64,000 nt of DNA. It comes from Isoetes taiwanensis (Eukaryota; Streptophyta; Lycopodiopsida; Isoetales; Isoetaceae). The position numbers were made by a program, and so were the translations under genes. Location of the stretch: positions 1,727,467-1,791,466 of the forward strand of contig JAJEKV010000017.1 of the NCBI GenBank assembly GCA_021234155.1. The letters run 5' to 3'. Shown here one piece after another: positions 1 to 13,032 of this stretch. The stretch's first letter is position 1; every line of letters begins with the position of its first letter. Under the pieces are notes generated by a model. The model made no database searches. It worked only from the letters and a program-made list of their open reading frames with translations, and was not told the origin of the DNA.

Positions 1-3000
1 TCTGTAGTCAATTCGGCAGGGGAGGTGGCTGTGGAATCTTTACCATTTGTGGCGTTAAGTGTTCCCTTCTTTGGAGAAAATTGACCATGTAACTTTGGTC
101 ACTAGGTAATGCTTACATTCATTCCGTAATGGGTCGGGGTCGAATTAGGAGCCATTCAGGAGACTGGTTGCCAGAATGGCAAGACCCATTGATTTTTACC
201 TGGCCCGTCCAAAGCTGCCAGCGGTTTGGCAAGCTCTGCCGGACGGATCTTGAATTTTTGGAACTCGCTTTCCCGAGAAGCAAAGAGGATTCAATGGCCG
301 GATAGACGGAGCCCAGCTTGGGGAGGGCGCATTCAGCGTCTGGCTCCACGGGAGGATCGGTGGCGTCTGGGCTCCCCTCGGGAACTTTTTTGGGTCCATC
401 TCTTGGGGTATGGCCTCTACCCTCCCTTGAGGCCTCCCGCGCAGAGTCGGACTTCGTTAGTGGGGAAGGGTCTTGAGTCCAACAAGCCCGGCCAGGGCCC
501 GAGGCGGGTGTGTTGGCACCCTTGCCCTTGCCCGGATCCGTCCGGGACCTTAAGTGTCCTTGCGTGGGGAGGATCTTGGCGCTGACGGAACCTTAAAACC
601 CGCAGGGGAGGCGGCTTGCCACGAGCGTCCTCTCCCAAAGGCCCCGGCGGCGGGCCGGGCGGCTTCAGCCCATTCTGGCCGGTATTTCCAATGGACTCCG
701 AAAGCGCCCCGGCATTATCACGGGGACCAAGGCTTGGACTTCGTTGGTGGGAAAGGTCTGCAGCCAGCGGCCGGGGCCGGGCGGGGCCGGGTGTGCCGGC
801 ACCCTTGCCCTTTCATCCCGTCCGAGGACCTTACCGCGATTGTCCTCCCTAGAGGGAGGGGATGTTGGAAGCGAGAATCACGGAACCTAAAACCACCCGG
901 TGCGGCTTGTCCCAGCGTCCCCCCCCCAAAGGCCCGAAGCGGCCGGGCCAGACAGCTTCCCCCTCGTAATCATGAACCCATTTGTTCCAATGTGCTGGAC
1001 TCAGGCGCCCGGCATTATGCAAAGGTTACCAAGTTTCAGCCCGGGCGTAAGACCACCCATCTCCAAGAAGCCAAAGCGCCATATCCGGCCTCCTGTATCA
1101 ATTGGCTTGGGAGGTGGTCGGAATACCGCCAATATTATTGGCGCTCGCGGTTCCCCTTCTTTGGAGAAATTGGACCGTAACCTGGGTCACTAGAATGTGC
1201 CGCCGTCCGGGCGTAATGGCGAAGTCAATCGCCATTCAGGAGACCCCTCGACTGCCCTAATGGCAAGACCGCCTTGAATTTTGCACAACCAGATCAAAAG
1301 CAGCAGCGGTTTGGTAAAACTCTGCTTGGGGCGGATCTTGATTTTTTGGAACCTTTCGAAGCAGGGCCATTGAAAAAAGGATTCAACGGCCCGATAGAGG
1401 CAACCTGTTTTCTTAAGGGGGGCATCGGCAGCATGGCTCCACCTGAGGAGCTGTGGCGATCACGGAGGCTCCCCTGAACTTTTTGGGGTCCATCTCTTGG
1501 GGTATGGCCTCTACCCTCCCTTAGGGCCTCCGCCCAAAGTCCCGGACTTCGCTTCAATTGGGGAAGGTGCCGCCCCCAACAGGCTGGCCGGACAGGGGCG
1601 GTGTGTTGGCACCCTTGCCCTTGGCCGGATCCATCCAGGACCTTGCACCGTGTCCTTGCGTAGAGGGAGGATCTTGGCCAGGAAGATCTGAACCTTAAAA
1701 GACCAGGAAAGGGCTTGCCCCTAACGCGTCCTCTCCCAAAGGCCCACTCTACCTGATGGGCCAGGCTTCCCCTCAGCCCCGGTGCAGTAACCCAGCTGTT
1801 CCAATGGACTCGGAACGCCGCATTATCACGAGGGACCAAGGCTTGGACTCGTTCGAAAAGGTCTGCCCGCCAAAGAAGAAGCGGCCAGGGCCAGGGCGGG
1901 TGTGTCCGGCACCCTTGCCCTTCCGGATCCGTCCCGGACCTGCACGCCAGTTCCGCCTAGAGGGGAGGATGTTAGCCCCAGAATCTGGAACCTTAAAACC
2001 ACCAGGCGGCTTGTCCCGGCGTCCTCCCCAAGCCGCTGACGGCGGATGGGCGGCTTCCCCTTCCTAATCGGACCCATCGTTCCAATGGACTCCGAGCAGG
2101 CATTATCAAAGGTTACCAAGTTTCGCGAGGCGAAGACCACCCCATCTCCAAAGAAGCTCCAAAGCCTCATATCCGGCCTCTGTAGTCAATTGGCTGGAGG
2201 GTGGGCGTGGAATCTTGCCATGTGTGGCGTTCGTGTTCCCTTCTTTGGAGAAATTGGCCATGTGACCACGGTCACTAGGGTAATGCCGCCATTCCGGACA
2301 TAATGGCGAAAGTCAAATCGCCATTCCGGAGACCCCACAGTTGCCTCAATGGCAAGACCCTTGGATTTTTAGCTGTAGTCCAAAGCACGCGGCGGTTTGG
2401 CAAGCTCTGCCGAGACGGATCTTGAATTTTTGGAACAGCTTTCAGCATGGCCATTGAAAAAGAGGATTCAATCGGCCCAGGATAGACGGTAACCAAGGCT
2501 CTCGAAGGCGGGCATTCGTACACGGCTCCACGAGGAGCGGGTGTGGCAAAAGCAGGCTCCCTCAGGAACTTTGGGGTCCGTCTCTTGGGGGCATGGCCTC
2601 TACCCCTCCCTTGAGGCCTCCCACTTAAAGTCCTCGACTCGTTGAATTAGGGAAGGGTGCACCCAACAATGTGCGGTCGACCCGGGGCGGGGTGTGTTGG
2701 CAATTCCCTTGCCTTTGCCGGATCAAATCTCAGACCTTTTGCCGTGTCCTTGCGTAGAGGGAGGATCTTGACGCCTTAAGACGGAACCTTTAAAACTAGG
2801 GAGGCAAATGCTTGCCCCCGCCTTCCCAAAGGCCCCGGACGACGAATCCGCAGCTTCCCCGCCTGCAGGCAACCTGCTCCAATGGACTCTTAAAAGCATT
2901 ATGCAGGGACCAAGGCTTGGACTCTGCTCGAATTAGGAAAGGGTGCCCGCCAACAAAAATGGGATAGAGGGCGGGTGTGTCGGCACCCTTGCCCTTTCGG

Positions 3001-5935
3001 ATCCATCCAGGACCTTGCACAAAAGATCCTCGCCTAGAGGGAGGATGTTGGCGCCGTAATCTGGAACCTTAAACCACCCGGGGCGGCTTGTCCGGCGTCC
3101 TCCCCCAAAGGCCAGCGACGGCGGACGGGCGGGCTTCCCCTTCTCCAGAATCGCGGAACCGACCGTTCCAATGGACTCGAGCGGCCCGGCATTATGCGGA
3201 GTTACCAAGTTTCGCGGGCAGAAGACCACCCCATCTCCAAGAAGCTCCAAAGCCCTCATATCCAAAGACTCATGTAGTCAATTAAAGGGAGGTGGGCGTG
3301 GAATCTTGCCATGTGTGGCGTTCGTGTTCCTTCTTTGGAGAAATTGACCGTAACCTGGTCACTAGGGTAATGCGCCATTCCGGACGTAATGGCGAAGTCG
3401 AATCGCCATTAGGAGACCCACGGCCCGGTAATGGCAAGACGCTTGGATTTTTTACAACCGCTCAAAGCAGCTTGGCGGTTTAGCAAAGCTCTGGCTGGGG
3501 CCGGATCTTGAATTTTTGGAACACAGCTCAAATGGGAGGCCATTGAAAAGAGGATTCAATGGCCGGATAGATCAACCAGAGCTTGGGGAGGCGGGCATTC
3601 GCTGCATCCACGGCTCCCACGGAGGAGCCCGGTGGCGTCACAGCTCCCTGAACTTTTTTTGGGTCCATCTCTTGGGGTATGGCCTCTACCCCCTCCCTTG
3701 AGGCCTCCGCGCGGAAAGTCCACGACTCGTTCGAATTAGAAGGTGCCGCCCAACAGGCGGCCGGGGCGGGGCGGGTGTGTTGGCACCCCTTGCCCTTGCC
3801 GGATCCATCCAGGGACCTTGCCGTGTCCTTGCGTAGGGAAGGATCTTGGACGCCCGATCTGCGGAACCTGAAAACCACAGGGAGGCGGCTTACCCCGAAC
3901 GTCCCTCTCCCAAAGAGCCCGGCGACGGGGAAGCAGCTTCCCCTCAGGTACGAACCGGCTATTCCGATGGATTTCAGGCTCGGGCATTATCACGAGGACC
4001 AAGGCTTGACTCGTTCGGTGGGAAAGGGTCCGCCCGACAGCAGGGCCGGGGCCCGGGCGGTGTGTCCAAGACCCTTGCCCTTTCGGGATCGTCCCGGACC
4101 TTGCACAAAGGTCCTCCCTAGAGGGAGATGGTAGCATGAGAATCTGGAACCTTAAAACCACCCGGGGCGGCTTTGTCCCAGCGTCCCTCCCCAAAGTCAA
4201 GGACGACGGACGCCGGGCAGCTTCCTTCTTTTGATCGTGAGCAAATCGTTCCAATGGACTCCAGAACAGGCATTATGCAGGGTACCAAGTTTCGTGGGCA
4301 AGACCACCCCATCTCCAAGAAGCTCCAAAGCCTCATATCCGGCCTCCCCAGTAGTCAATTGGCTTGGGAGGTGGTCAGTGGAATACTGCCATGTGTGGCG
4401 TTCGTGTTCCCTTCTTTGGAGAAATTGGCCGTGTGTAACCTGGTCACTAAGGTAATGCCGCCATTCAGGACATAATGGCGAGTCGAATCGCCATTCCAGG
4501 AGACCCACTGACTGCCCGAATGGCAAGACCTGTTTTTCGCTGACAACCGCTCAAAGCAGCCAGCGGTTTGGCAAGCTTCTGCTAGACGGATCTTGAATTT
4601 TTGGAACCTGCGAAGCGAGGGCCATTGAAAAGAGGATTCAACGGGCGGATAGGCGAACCGAGCCGGGGAGGGGGGCGATTCGTGTACGGCTCCCCACGGA
4701 GGAGAGGTGGCGCAAGGCTCCCTGGGGAACTTTTTGGGGTCCGTCTCTTGGGGTATGGCCTCTACCACCCTCCCTTGAGGCCTCCACGCAAAGTCTTGGA
4801 CTCGCTCGAATGGGGAAGGGTGCAGCCAACAACAGTAGGCCGGGACTGGGGGTGTGTTGGCACCCTTGCCCTTGCGGTTTCCGCCCAGACCTTGCACCGT
4901 GTCCTTTGCGTAGAGGGAGGATCTTGGCGCTAAGACGGAACCTTAAAACCGAGGGAGGCAGCTTGCCCTCAACGCCCTCTCCAAAAAGGCCCGGACGGAC
5001 GGACGGCCGCCCCGTAATTGCCGTAACCGACTGTTCCAATGGTTCGAACCCGGCATTATCACGAGGGGACCAAGGCTTGGACTCGCTCGGGTGGGAAAGG
5101 GTGCCGCTAGCAACGGCAGGCCCGGGGCTGTGTGTCGGCACCCTTGCCCCGGATCCGTCCTGGACCTTGCATGTCACCTCAGCCAGAGGGAGGATGTTGA
5201 CGCCTTAATAATGGAACTCCTTAAAACCACCCTGGGCGAGCCTTTGTCCCGAAGGCCCTCCCCAAAAGGCAATTTTACCTGGGCAGCTGCCCCTTCGGGA
5301 CCGCTTGAATCGACCGTTCCAATGGACTCAAGAGCGCCCGGCATTATGCGGGGTTACCAAGTTTCATGTGGGCGTAAGACCACCCCATCTCCAAGAAGCT
5401 CCAAAGGCCTCATATCCAGCACTCCTGTAGTCAATTGGTTTGGGAGGTGGCTGTGAATACTGCATAACCATGTGGCGTTCGTGTTCCCTTCTTTGGAGAA
5501 ATTGACCGTGTAACCTGGTCACTGGGGTAATGCCATTCCGGGACATAATGGTGAAGCCGAATCGCCATTCCGAGGAGACCCCGGGAATGGCAAGACCCTT
5601 GGATTTTTCGCAACCGCTCCAGCACGCCATGGTTTGGCAGCTCACGGACCCAGGATCTTGAATTTTTGAACCTGCTCGAGAGCGGGCCATTGAAAAAGAG
5701 GGGATTCAACGGGCCAGATAGGCGTAACCGAGCTTGGGGAAGGGCTGGCGATGATGTAACGGCTCCACCTGGGAGAGGGTGGCATCTGCAGGCTCCCCTG
5801 AACTTTTTGGGGTCCGCCTCTTGGGGTATGGCCTCTACCCCCTTGAGGCCTCCATGCAAAGTCCCTGGACGCTCGTTGGTGGGAAAGGGTGCCACCAACA
5901 AATGTGCAAATGGGACGGGGCTGTGTTTAAGGTGT

Positions 5936-6180
5936 TCCCCGAGGAGGACTGCTTGGCGACGAAACCCAGGGCTTGGGGAGGGCGGGCTCAAGCGTATCGG
6001 CTCCATGGAGGAAATTGCAGATTTCGGCTCCTCGAACTTTTTGGGTCCGGCCTCTCTTGGGGTATGGCCTCTACCCCTCCCTTTGAGGCCTCCACGCAAA
6101 GTCCCGGACTCCTGGACTCGACTTAGTTGGGAAGGCTGCCCGCCCAACAACAAAATGACTGGGGCGGGTGTGTTGGCACC
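5936..6180. repeat. Internal duplication in satellite unit 6
   Basis: The unit between anchors 5517 and 6829 is about 220 bases too long because the segment running from the 'gagcttgggg' block through 'ggcctctacccc' to 'caaagtcccggac' occurs twice (about 5725-5935 and 5965-6180). The joint reads tgtgtttaaggtgtt near 5925. Confidence 0.75.
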
Positions 6181-8339
6181 TTGTTCTTTGCCGGCTTCCG
6201 CCTGTGACCTTTGCACCGTGTCCTTTGTGTGAGGGAGGATCTTGACGCCGTAAGATTTAAACCTTAAAACCACGGGAAGGCGGCTTGCCTCAACGCCCCT
6301 CCCAAAGGCCCCGACGGGCGGGCAGCTTTCCCGCCCAAAGTGCCGAACCCATGTTCCAATGGACTCGGAAGCGCCGGCATTATCTGCGAGGGGACCAAGG
6401 CTTGGACTCGTTCCAATTAGGAAAGGTGCACGCCAGCACCGGCCGGGGCCGACGGCGGGTGTGTCGGCACCCTTGCCCTTTCCGGATCCGGCCATGACCT
6501 TGCCGTGTCCCTGCGCCTAGAGGGGAGGATGTTGACGCCTTGATCTGGAACCAAAACCACCCGGAGGCGGCTTGTCCCGGCGTCCTCCCCAAAGGCGCGA
6601 CGACGGGCGATAAGACTTCCCCTTCGAATCCCCGACCGCTCCAATGGACTCGAGCCGGCATTATGCGAGGTTACCAAGTTTGTGGGCAGAAGACCACCCA
6701 TCTCCAAGAAGCTCCAAAGCGCCTCATATCAAAGCACTCGTAGTCAATTAAGCTTGGGGAGGTGGGCAACAATCTTGCCATGTGTGGCGTGTCTGTTCCT
6801 TCTTTGGAGAAATTGGCCAGGTGTAACTGGTCACTAGGGTATTGTCGCCATTCCGGGACGTAATGGCGAAGTCGAATCGCCATTCGGAGACCCCACGACT
6901 GCCAATGGCAAGACCCTGGATTTTTACTGCAACCGGCTCAAAGCACGCTTAGCGGTTTTGCGAAGCTCACGGGGCGGATCTTGAATTTTTGGAACCTTTT
7001 CGGCAGGGCATTGAAAAGAGGATTCAACGGCCCGGATAGGATCAACCGGCCTCTGGGGGGGGCATTCCCACGGCTCCCACCGAGGAGGGGCGGTGCAGCA
7101 CGGGCTCCCTGGAACTTTTTGGGTCCATCTCTTGGGGTATGGCCTCTACCCTCCCTTTGAGGCCTCCCACGCAAAGTCCCGGACTTCGTTGGTGGGGAAG
7201 GGTGTTTGCCCAACAAATGGGCAGTCCCGAGGCGGGTGTGTTGGCACCCTTGCTGCGCCGGATCCGTCCAGGGACCTTGCACCGTGTCCCTTGCGTAGAG
7301 GGAGGATCTTGGCGCGAGGAGAGCGGAACCTAAAACCACGGGGGAGGCGGCTTGCCCCAACGTCCTCTCCCAAAGGCCCGGCCTGACGGGCAGCTTCCCC
7401 CGGGCCTGTAATTATTGAACCACTGTTCCAATGGACTCCGTCGGCATTATCTGGGGGGACCAAGGCTTGGACTGGTTCGAATTGGGAAAGGGTGCCAGCC
7501 ATGCGGCCGGGGCTGAGGCCCGGGTGTGTCGGTGCACCCTTGCCTTTCCGGATCCGGAGCCTAGGACCTTTACCCGCTATGTCCTCGCCCTAGAGGAGGA
7601 TGTTGGCCTTGAGAATGGAACCTTAAAACCACCCGGGGCTGCTATCCCGGCGTCCCTCCCCCAAAAGCCAGCGACGAGCGGGCGGCGGGCAACTTCCCCC
7701 TTCTCGTCCTCGCTGAACCGCATTCCAATGGACTCGTGCAGCAGGCATTATGCGGGATTACCAAGTTTGGCGGGCCAAGACCCCCCATCTCCAAGAAGCT
7801 CCAAAGCCTCATATCCGGCCTCACGTAGTCAATTGGCTTGGGAGGTGGGCGTGGAATCTTGCCATGTGTGGCGTTACGTGTTCCCTTCTTTGGAGAAATT
7901 GGACCGTGTAACGCCTGGTCACTAGGGTATCCGCCATTCGGACATAATGGCGAAAGTCGAATCGCCATTCCTGAGACCCCCGACCCCCGAATGGCAAGAC
8001 CCCTGGATTTTTTCCTGACAACCGCAAAGCACGCCATGGGTTTGGCAAGCTCACGGGACGGATCTTGAATTTTTGGAACACGCCGAGCGGGGCCATTGAA
8101 AAAGAGGATTCAACGGCGGATAGGCAAGCCCGAGCCGGAGGGCGGGCATTCGCACGGCTCCCCTGAGGAGCCGGTGGCGATCTGGGCTCCCTCGGGGAAC
8201 TTTTTGGGTCCGGTCTCTTGGGGTATGGCCTCTACCCTCCTCCCTTGAGGCCTCCATGCAAAGTCCCACTGGTGCTCGAATTGGGGGAAAGGTGCCGCCC
8301 AACAACAAAGGCAGCCGGGACTGGCCAGTGTTTAGGGTG

Positions 8340-8560
8340 TTTTCAGGATTCAAATCCGGATAGGCGAACCCGAGCTTGGGGGAGGCGGGCGACTGTCTGG
8401 CTCCATGGAGGAGCGTGGCGTGTCGGGCTCCCCGGGAACTTTTTTTTGGTCCATCTCTTGGGGTATGGCCTCTACCCTCCCTTGAGGCCTCCACGCAAAG
8501 TCCCTGGACTCGTTCGACTGGGAAGGGTGCCGCCCAACAACAGGGCAGGACGGGGCGGGT
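8340..8560. repeat. Internal duplication in satellite unit 8
   Basis: The unit between anchors 7917 and 9200 carries the same extra segment as unit 6. Its joint, gtgtttagggtgtt near 8330, is nearly the same, so both long units share one ancestral variant. Confidence 0.75.
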
Positions 8561-10045
8561 GTGTTGGCACCCTTGCCCTTGCGGATCCGTCCCGAGGACC
8601 TTGCCCGTGTCCCTTCGTGAGGAGGGATCTTGACGCCTTGAAGACGGAACCTTAAAACCACGAGGCGCTTGCCCCTAACGCCCTCCCAAAGGCCCGGACG
8701 ACGGGACGGCAGCTTCCCCGCTGTTATAACCGAATTCCAATGGACTGAACGCCGCATTATCACGGGGGACCAAGGCTTGACCGCTCAATTGGGAAGGGTG
8801 CCGCCCGAAGAATGGCCCGGGCGGGCGGTGTGTGGCACCCTTGCCCTTTCGGATCCGTCCCAGGGACCTTGCGATGTCCTCGCCTGAGGGGAGGATGTTG
8901 ACAGCGCCGAATACGGAACCTTAAAACCACCCGGAGGCGGCTTGTCCCGGCGTCCTCCCCCAAAGGCGCGACGGCGGGACGGGCGGCCCCTTCTCCGAAT
9001 CGTGAGCCATTGTTCCAATGGACTCGAGCGCCCGGCATTATGCGGTTACCATGTTTCATGGGCGAAGACCACCCCATCTCCAAGAAGCTCCAAAGCCTCA
9101 TATCCGGCACTCGTAGTCGGTTGGCTTGGGAGGTGGGCGGGAATCTTGCCATGTGTGGCGTTCGTGTTCCCTTCTTTGGAGAAATTGGCCGTGTAACCTG
9201 GTCACTAAGGTAATGCCGCCATTCGGGACGTAATACCGAAGTCGAATCGCCATTCCTGAGACCCACGGCGCCCGAATGGCAAGACCCTTGGATTTTTCGC
9301 CTGGCCCAGTCAAAGCAGCCCCGGGGTTTGGCAAGCTCTGCCGGGACGGATCTTGAATTTTTGGAACCCGCTGAGGCGGGGCCATTGAAAAAAAAGGGAT
9401 TCAACGGCGGATAGGCGAAGCGAGCCGGGGAGGCGGGCATTGGCGTCTGCTCCCCGGAGGAGCGGTGGCGCACTGAGCTCCCCGGGAACTTTTGGGGTCC
9501 GTCTCTTGCATGGCCTCTACCCTCCTTGAGGCCTCCACGAAAGTCCCGGACTCGCTCGGTTGGGGAAGGGTGCCCCAACAAAGTAGCCCAGGGACGGGGC
9601 GGGTGTGTTGGCACCTTGCCCCTGCCGGATCCGGCCGAGGACCTTGCACCGTGTCCTTGCGTAGAGGGAGGATCTTGACGCCCCTAAGACTAACCTTAAA
9701 CCCCGCGGGGAGGCAACTTTTGGTTCGACGTCCTCTCCCAAAGGCCCCGGACAGCCGGGCCGGGCAGCCTCCCCAAACTGCGAACCCGACCGTTCCAATG
9801 GACTCGAAACGCCGGCATTATCACCGGGGGACCAAGGCTTGGACTCGTTCAATTGGGAAAGGGTGCCCTGGACAAAAACCGGGGCCGGGCGGGGGTGTGT
9901 CGGCACACTTGCCCTTTCGGATCCGGCCCAGGACCTTGCAATGGTGTCCTCGCCTAGAGGGGAAGATGTTGGCGCTTGAATCACGGAACCTTAAAACCAC
10001 CCTGGGAGGCTTGTCCCGCGTCACCTGCGGCCGATGTCGGCCCGC

Positions 10046-10716
10046 TTTAGTGACCATGTCGCGGTTAGTTTCTCAAAGAAAGGAACTAGGATATACACCA
10101 TTTACGTTGTCTTTATCTAAGCCATGCAACAAAATAATATTTTGGCGTTCCACCCTTATCTCCATCTTCAATACTTGACATACCCTTTGATTGTCATCAT
10201 CTAGGCAAGAATGCGCTCCATCCTTTTCTTTCTCTACTCTTTGGTTTTGATTGTCATCAACTATCTCAAAGATTATCTAAGCCATGAGTTAAATTCGAGC
10301 TCATAACTCTACCCCAAAGAGACGGACCCCATCGACGCAACCAATTCGTCGATATGTCCGGAAGATTGCACATTCAATTGGGATTTTAAATTTCTATATT
10401 GATAATCCTTATTGACCGATTTGAGCATAGGGATCTTGATTTTGCAATGCTATGTAGATGAGTCTGCTTAATCATATGCAAGAGGAGATCTTTATTCCCA
10501 CTTCAATCCAAGACCGAGCCTATCTAACAATAACATCCTTAGATTGAATATGAGAATATAAGTATAAGAAATGCTAGAACAAAAGATAACCGATTATAAA
10601 GATCCAAAACTTGAACAAAATACTCAAATATTCTCAAATACTTATCCAATGTCGCCAAAACACTTTCGAATACTTATCTAAATAAACTTGAATACACTAT
10701 GATTAGAGTACAAATA
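10046..10716. other. AT-rich sequence without recognisable gene
   Basis: This AT-rich stretch follows the satellite. It repeats the short phrase tttgattgtcatca twice (near 10,190 and 10,245). I see no conserved coding segment; it could be an intron or flank of the minus-strand ORF that follows. Confidence 0.5.
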
Positions 10717-11065
10717 TCACGCAAAAATGTCGAGATCGTGAGGTTGCCTCAAAGGTGGAAGAGGAACGATCTCACACTCAATGTCGTCGACACATCCAAT
10801 AATGCCTTCAAAGAAATTCAGCTCCTCAAATAATTTGCCAACTTCTCTCAAATACTGACAGGTCATATTATCGGGGCAAGCTATTGTATTCATCTCTCTT
10901 CTTCTTCAATAGCTCTAGCTGGTCTTCTATTTCCTCTAATGCTTCATCTTCGCGAATCGCATAGTTCCCGGAGGATTTCGTGGCCAGTGGCGGCACACGA
11001 TCAACCATACTCAAACGTCTTTCCAATGGCGTTATTCGTGATAGTAGAGGCGAGGCATCCCGCAT
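10717..11065 (-). pseudogene. Unrecognised minus-strand ORF, probably frameshifted
   Basis: Two overlapping minus-strand frames abut. The first runs from an ATG at 11,065 to a stop near 10,868 (about 65 codons) and ends in a charged, coiled-coil-like stretch (EALEEIEDQLELLKKKRDEY). The second runs from an ATG at 10,893 to a TGA at 10,717-10,719 (58 codons) and begins MNTIACPDNMTCQYLREVGK. The way they meet suggests one reading frame broken by a one-base shift near 10,890. The upstream minus-strand sequence contains an 'aaccctag' phrase common in plant 5' leaders. The first frame stays open about 50 codons further upstream without an ATG. I do not recognise the protein; an unspliced exon pair is an alternative. 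Confidence 0.4.
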
Positions 11066-11294
11066 CCTCACATTAGAAAGAGCTACAAATAAGGGCGAAA
11101 GAGCGATAATGAACAAGGAGGATTGCGAGAAAGGAAATACAAAATGTAACCTTAGATCGCTCCAAAGGCTGGGATGCTTGCTAGAACTAGATGTGAAGGC
11201 CAAGCTCTTGTTGCCTCAACCAAGAATATTTGAAGCGACTAGGGTTTTGGATGTCGTTTTTGATTCAATTCGAACCTTTGTAGGTACAATTAAC

Positions 11295-11319
11295 TTTTTT
11301 TTTTTTTTTTTTTTTTTTT
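11295..11319 (+). repeat. Poly-T run of 25
   Basis: Uninterrupted T run lying exactly where the outer end of a CACTA-like element would be expected. Confidence 0.9.
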
Positions 11320-11685
11320 AATGTTTTGCCAACGTCGATATTGACCGTTTTGTCGGATATCCGTCGAGCATCGACGTTTATCTTGAACGTCGATTATCGG
11401 CGTCGCGACGCCGATTATTGACGTCGTATTTATTTCCTCGAACGGTGAGGAAAACCCGTGACCTATTTCGAGCAAGCAAGAAACTTGGAGGAGTTTTATT
11501 CCGTGATTTTGGCGCCCATCGGTCTTGAAGCCCATTTCCTTTGCCAAACAAGCTCGGAAGGTATGTGCTTGGATCAACCATATCTTTTTTTGAATCCATG
11601 CTTGTTTTTTTCCAAGTTTTAGGGCTTTATGTTCTTGTTGTTTGTTCTTCCCATTCTCATCAATCTTGGCCTCTTTTAGTTAATT

Positions 11686-12052
11686 CTTCCATCCCCTTTC
11701 CATTTTGATCCCTTCCAATGTTTCTATCCTCATATTTGCCATGCCCTTTTTTATTCTTGCTTCTTTGCTCTTCCAAATTCTTGCTTCTTCTTCCTTCTTC
11801 CAAATCCCTCCCTCTTCTATATTCTTTTTCGAATCGACCATCCCTTTCTCTCATCATCTCTTCCTCTATTTCTTCTTCTTCTTTTTCTTCTTCATCATCC
11901 TCCTCCACTTTTTCTTCTTCTTCCTCCTCCTCCTCCATTCTTCTTCTTCGAATTCTTTTTCATCATTCGTTTTTCCTCTTCGATTCTTCCTCTATTCTTT
12001 TCTTCATCGATGAAGGACGGCTTCCTTTGTTTTTCTTTTTTTCTTTTTTTTA
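11686..12052 (+). repeat. Polypyrimidine (ttc/tcc) tract
   Basis: Long low-complexity stretch of ttcttc, tcctcc and ctttt. Apparent Glu/Lys-rich (minus) or Ser/Phe-rich (plus) frames here are by-products of composition, not genes. Confidence 0.85.
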
Positions 12053-12799
12053 ATGCAAGGTCGATGAACGACCTTGCAATGTTTTGTTTCTTACTTACTT
12101 TAATATTTTTTCTAACCATTGGATGTCTTGTTTTGCATGCATAACTCTAACAAAATCGTTGCTTTTCGCGAATCGACAAATCTAACACCTTGTACTTATT
12201 CCGGTAAGAATTTATTTTTTATACGTTTAAGTTTAATGCTTTGTTTAGGTTTAAAAAACTTGGGGAGACTTGGGCAAGGGGCATGGTCGACTCCACCTTG
12301 AGTGGAGGGACTAAGTGCTTCGGTCCAAGCTCACCTACTACTTAATGTAAATTTATTTGCTAATGTATTTAGGGTAATCCACAAATCCTTTTTTTTCTTT
12401 GTATTTTTTTATGCATTGTCGATAAATTAGTTTAATTTGGTTTGTAGGTATGGCCCCAAATGTGAAGACACATTGGGCAATGCGGCGGCCATCCGATACG
12501 CTCTTGGTGAAAAGGGTGATGTATGTATTATTCACTACATAATTCTTTGCAAGTATTTAGCTTTAAGCTTAGGTGATATGTTTTTCATGGCGGGGGGAAG
12601 ACGAGAGGTCATCACGGTGGCAGACTTGAACTCTTCGATTTTTATGTTATGTCTCGCTATTCTCCAACTCCAAGTGTGGTGAATAGACTTTACGTATTTT
12701 GTAGTTCAATGATATTAACTTTTGTTGAATATGATTTTGAAAGTATATTTTCTCACTACTTTTTATATTTTGATTACGTGTACGCCTCTGATACCTAAG

Positions 12800-13032
12800 T
12801 ATATTTTAAGAACGATCTTTAATTGATTAATTTAGATTTTAATTAGATTTTAATTGATTAATTTAGATTTTAGTTGATTTTAATTAGATTTTAATTGATT
12901 AATTTAGATTTCTCCAAATATTTTATTTGATAAATAAAATTCGAAGTCTTTACAACTTAATATGTCTTAAATTGCACCCATTAAATTTTTTAATTTTTTA
13001 AATTTTTTAAATTTTTTAAATTTTTTTTTAAT
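12800..13032. repeat. AT-rich tandem repeats inside the CACTA-like element
   Basis: The phrase attttaattagattttaatt with gattaatttag recurs several times at 12,818-12,912. A second block at 12,985-13,032 repeats aaatttttt. Confidence 0.8.

Larger units (their letters stand above)
1..10045. repeat. GC-rich satellite array, about nine 1.09-kb units
   Basis: The same GC-rich unit recurs head to tail. The anchor ggtcac, just after the motif cttctttggagaaattg, is seen at about 97, 1185, 2270, 3357, 4442, 5517, 6829, 7917 and 9200. Spacings are 1075-1090 except two of about 1.3 kb. Inside a unit two stretches about 286 bases apart resemble each other (for example 447-552 and 733-830), so the unit itself arose from a shorter repeat. 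Open frames across the array differ from copy to copy and are broken by indels, so I treat it as non-coding. The array enters from the left window edge and fades out near 10,020-10,060. It does not resemble rDNA genes; its family is unknown to me. Confidence 0.93.

Noticed and set aside
1-10000. Many open frames of 70-350 codons in the satellite
   Set aside because: They are not conserved between units, use non-ATG starts, are broken by indels in other copies and reflect high GC content.
1-10045. Satellite as ribosomal DNA spacer
   Set aside because: No 18S, 5.8S, 25S or 5S sequence is seen in or beside it; no supporting landmark.
11660-12119. Glu/Lys-rich or Ser/Phe-rich proteins
   Set aside because: These are translations of a polypyrimidine tract; no domain and no stable frame.
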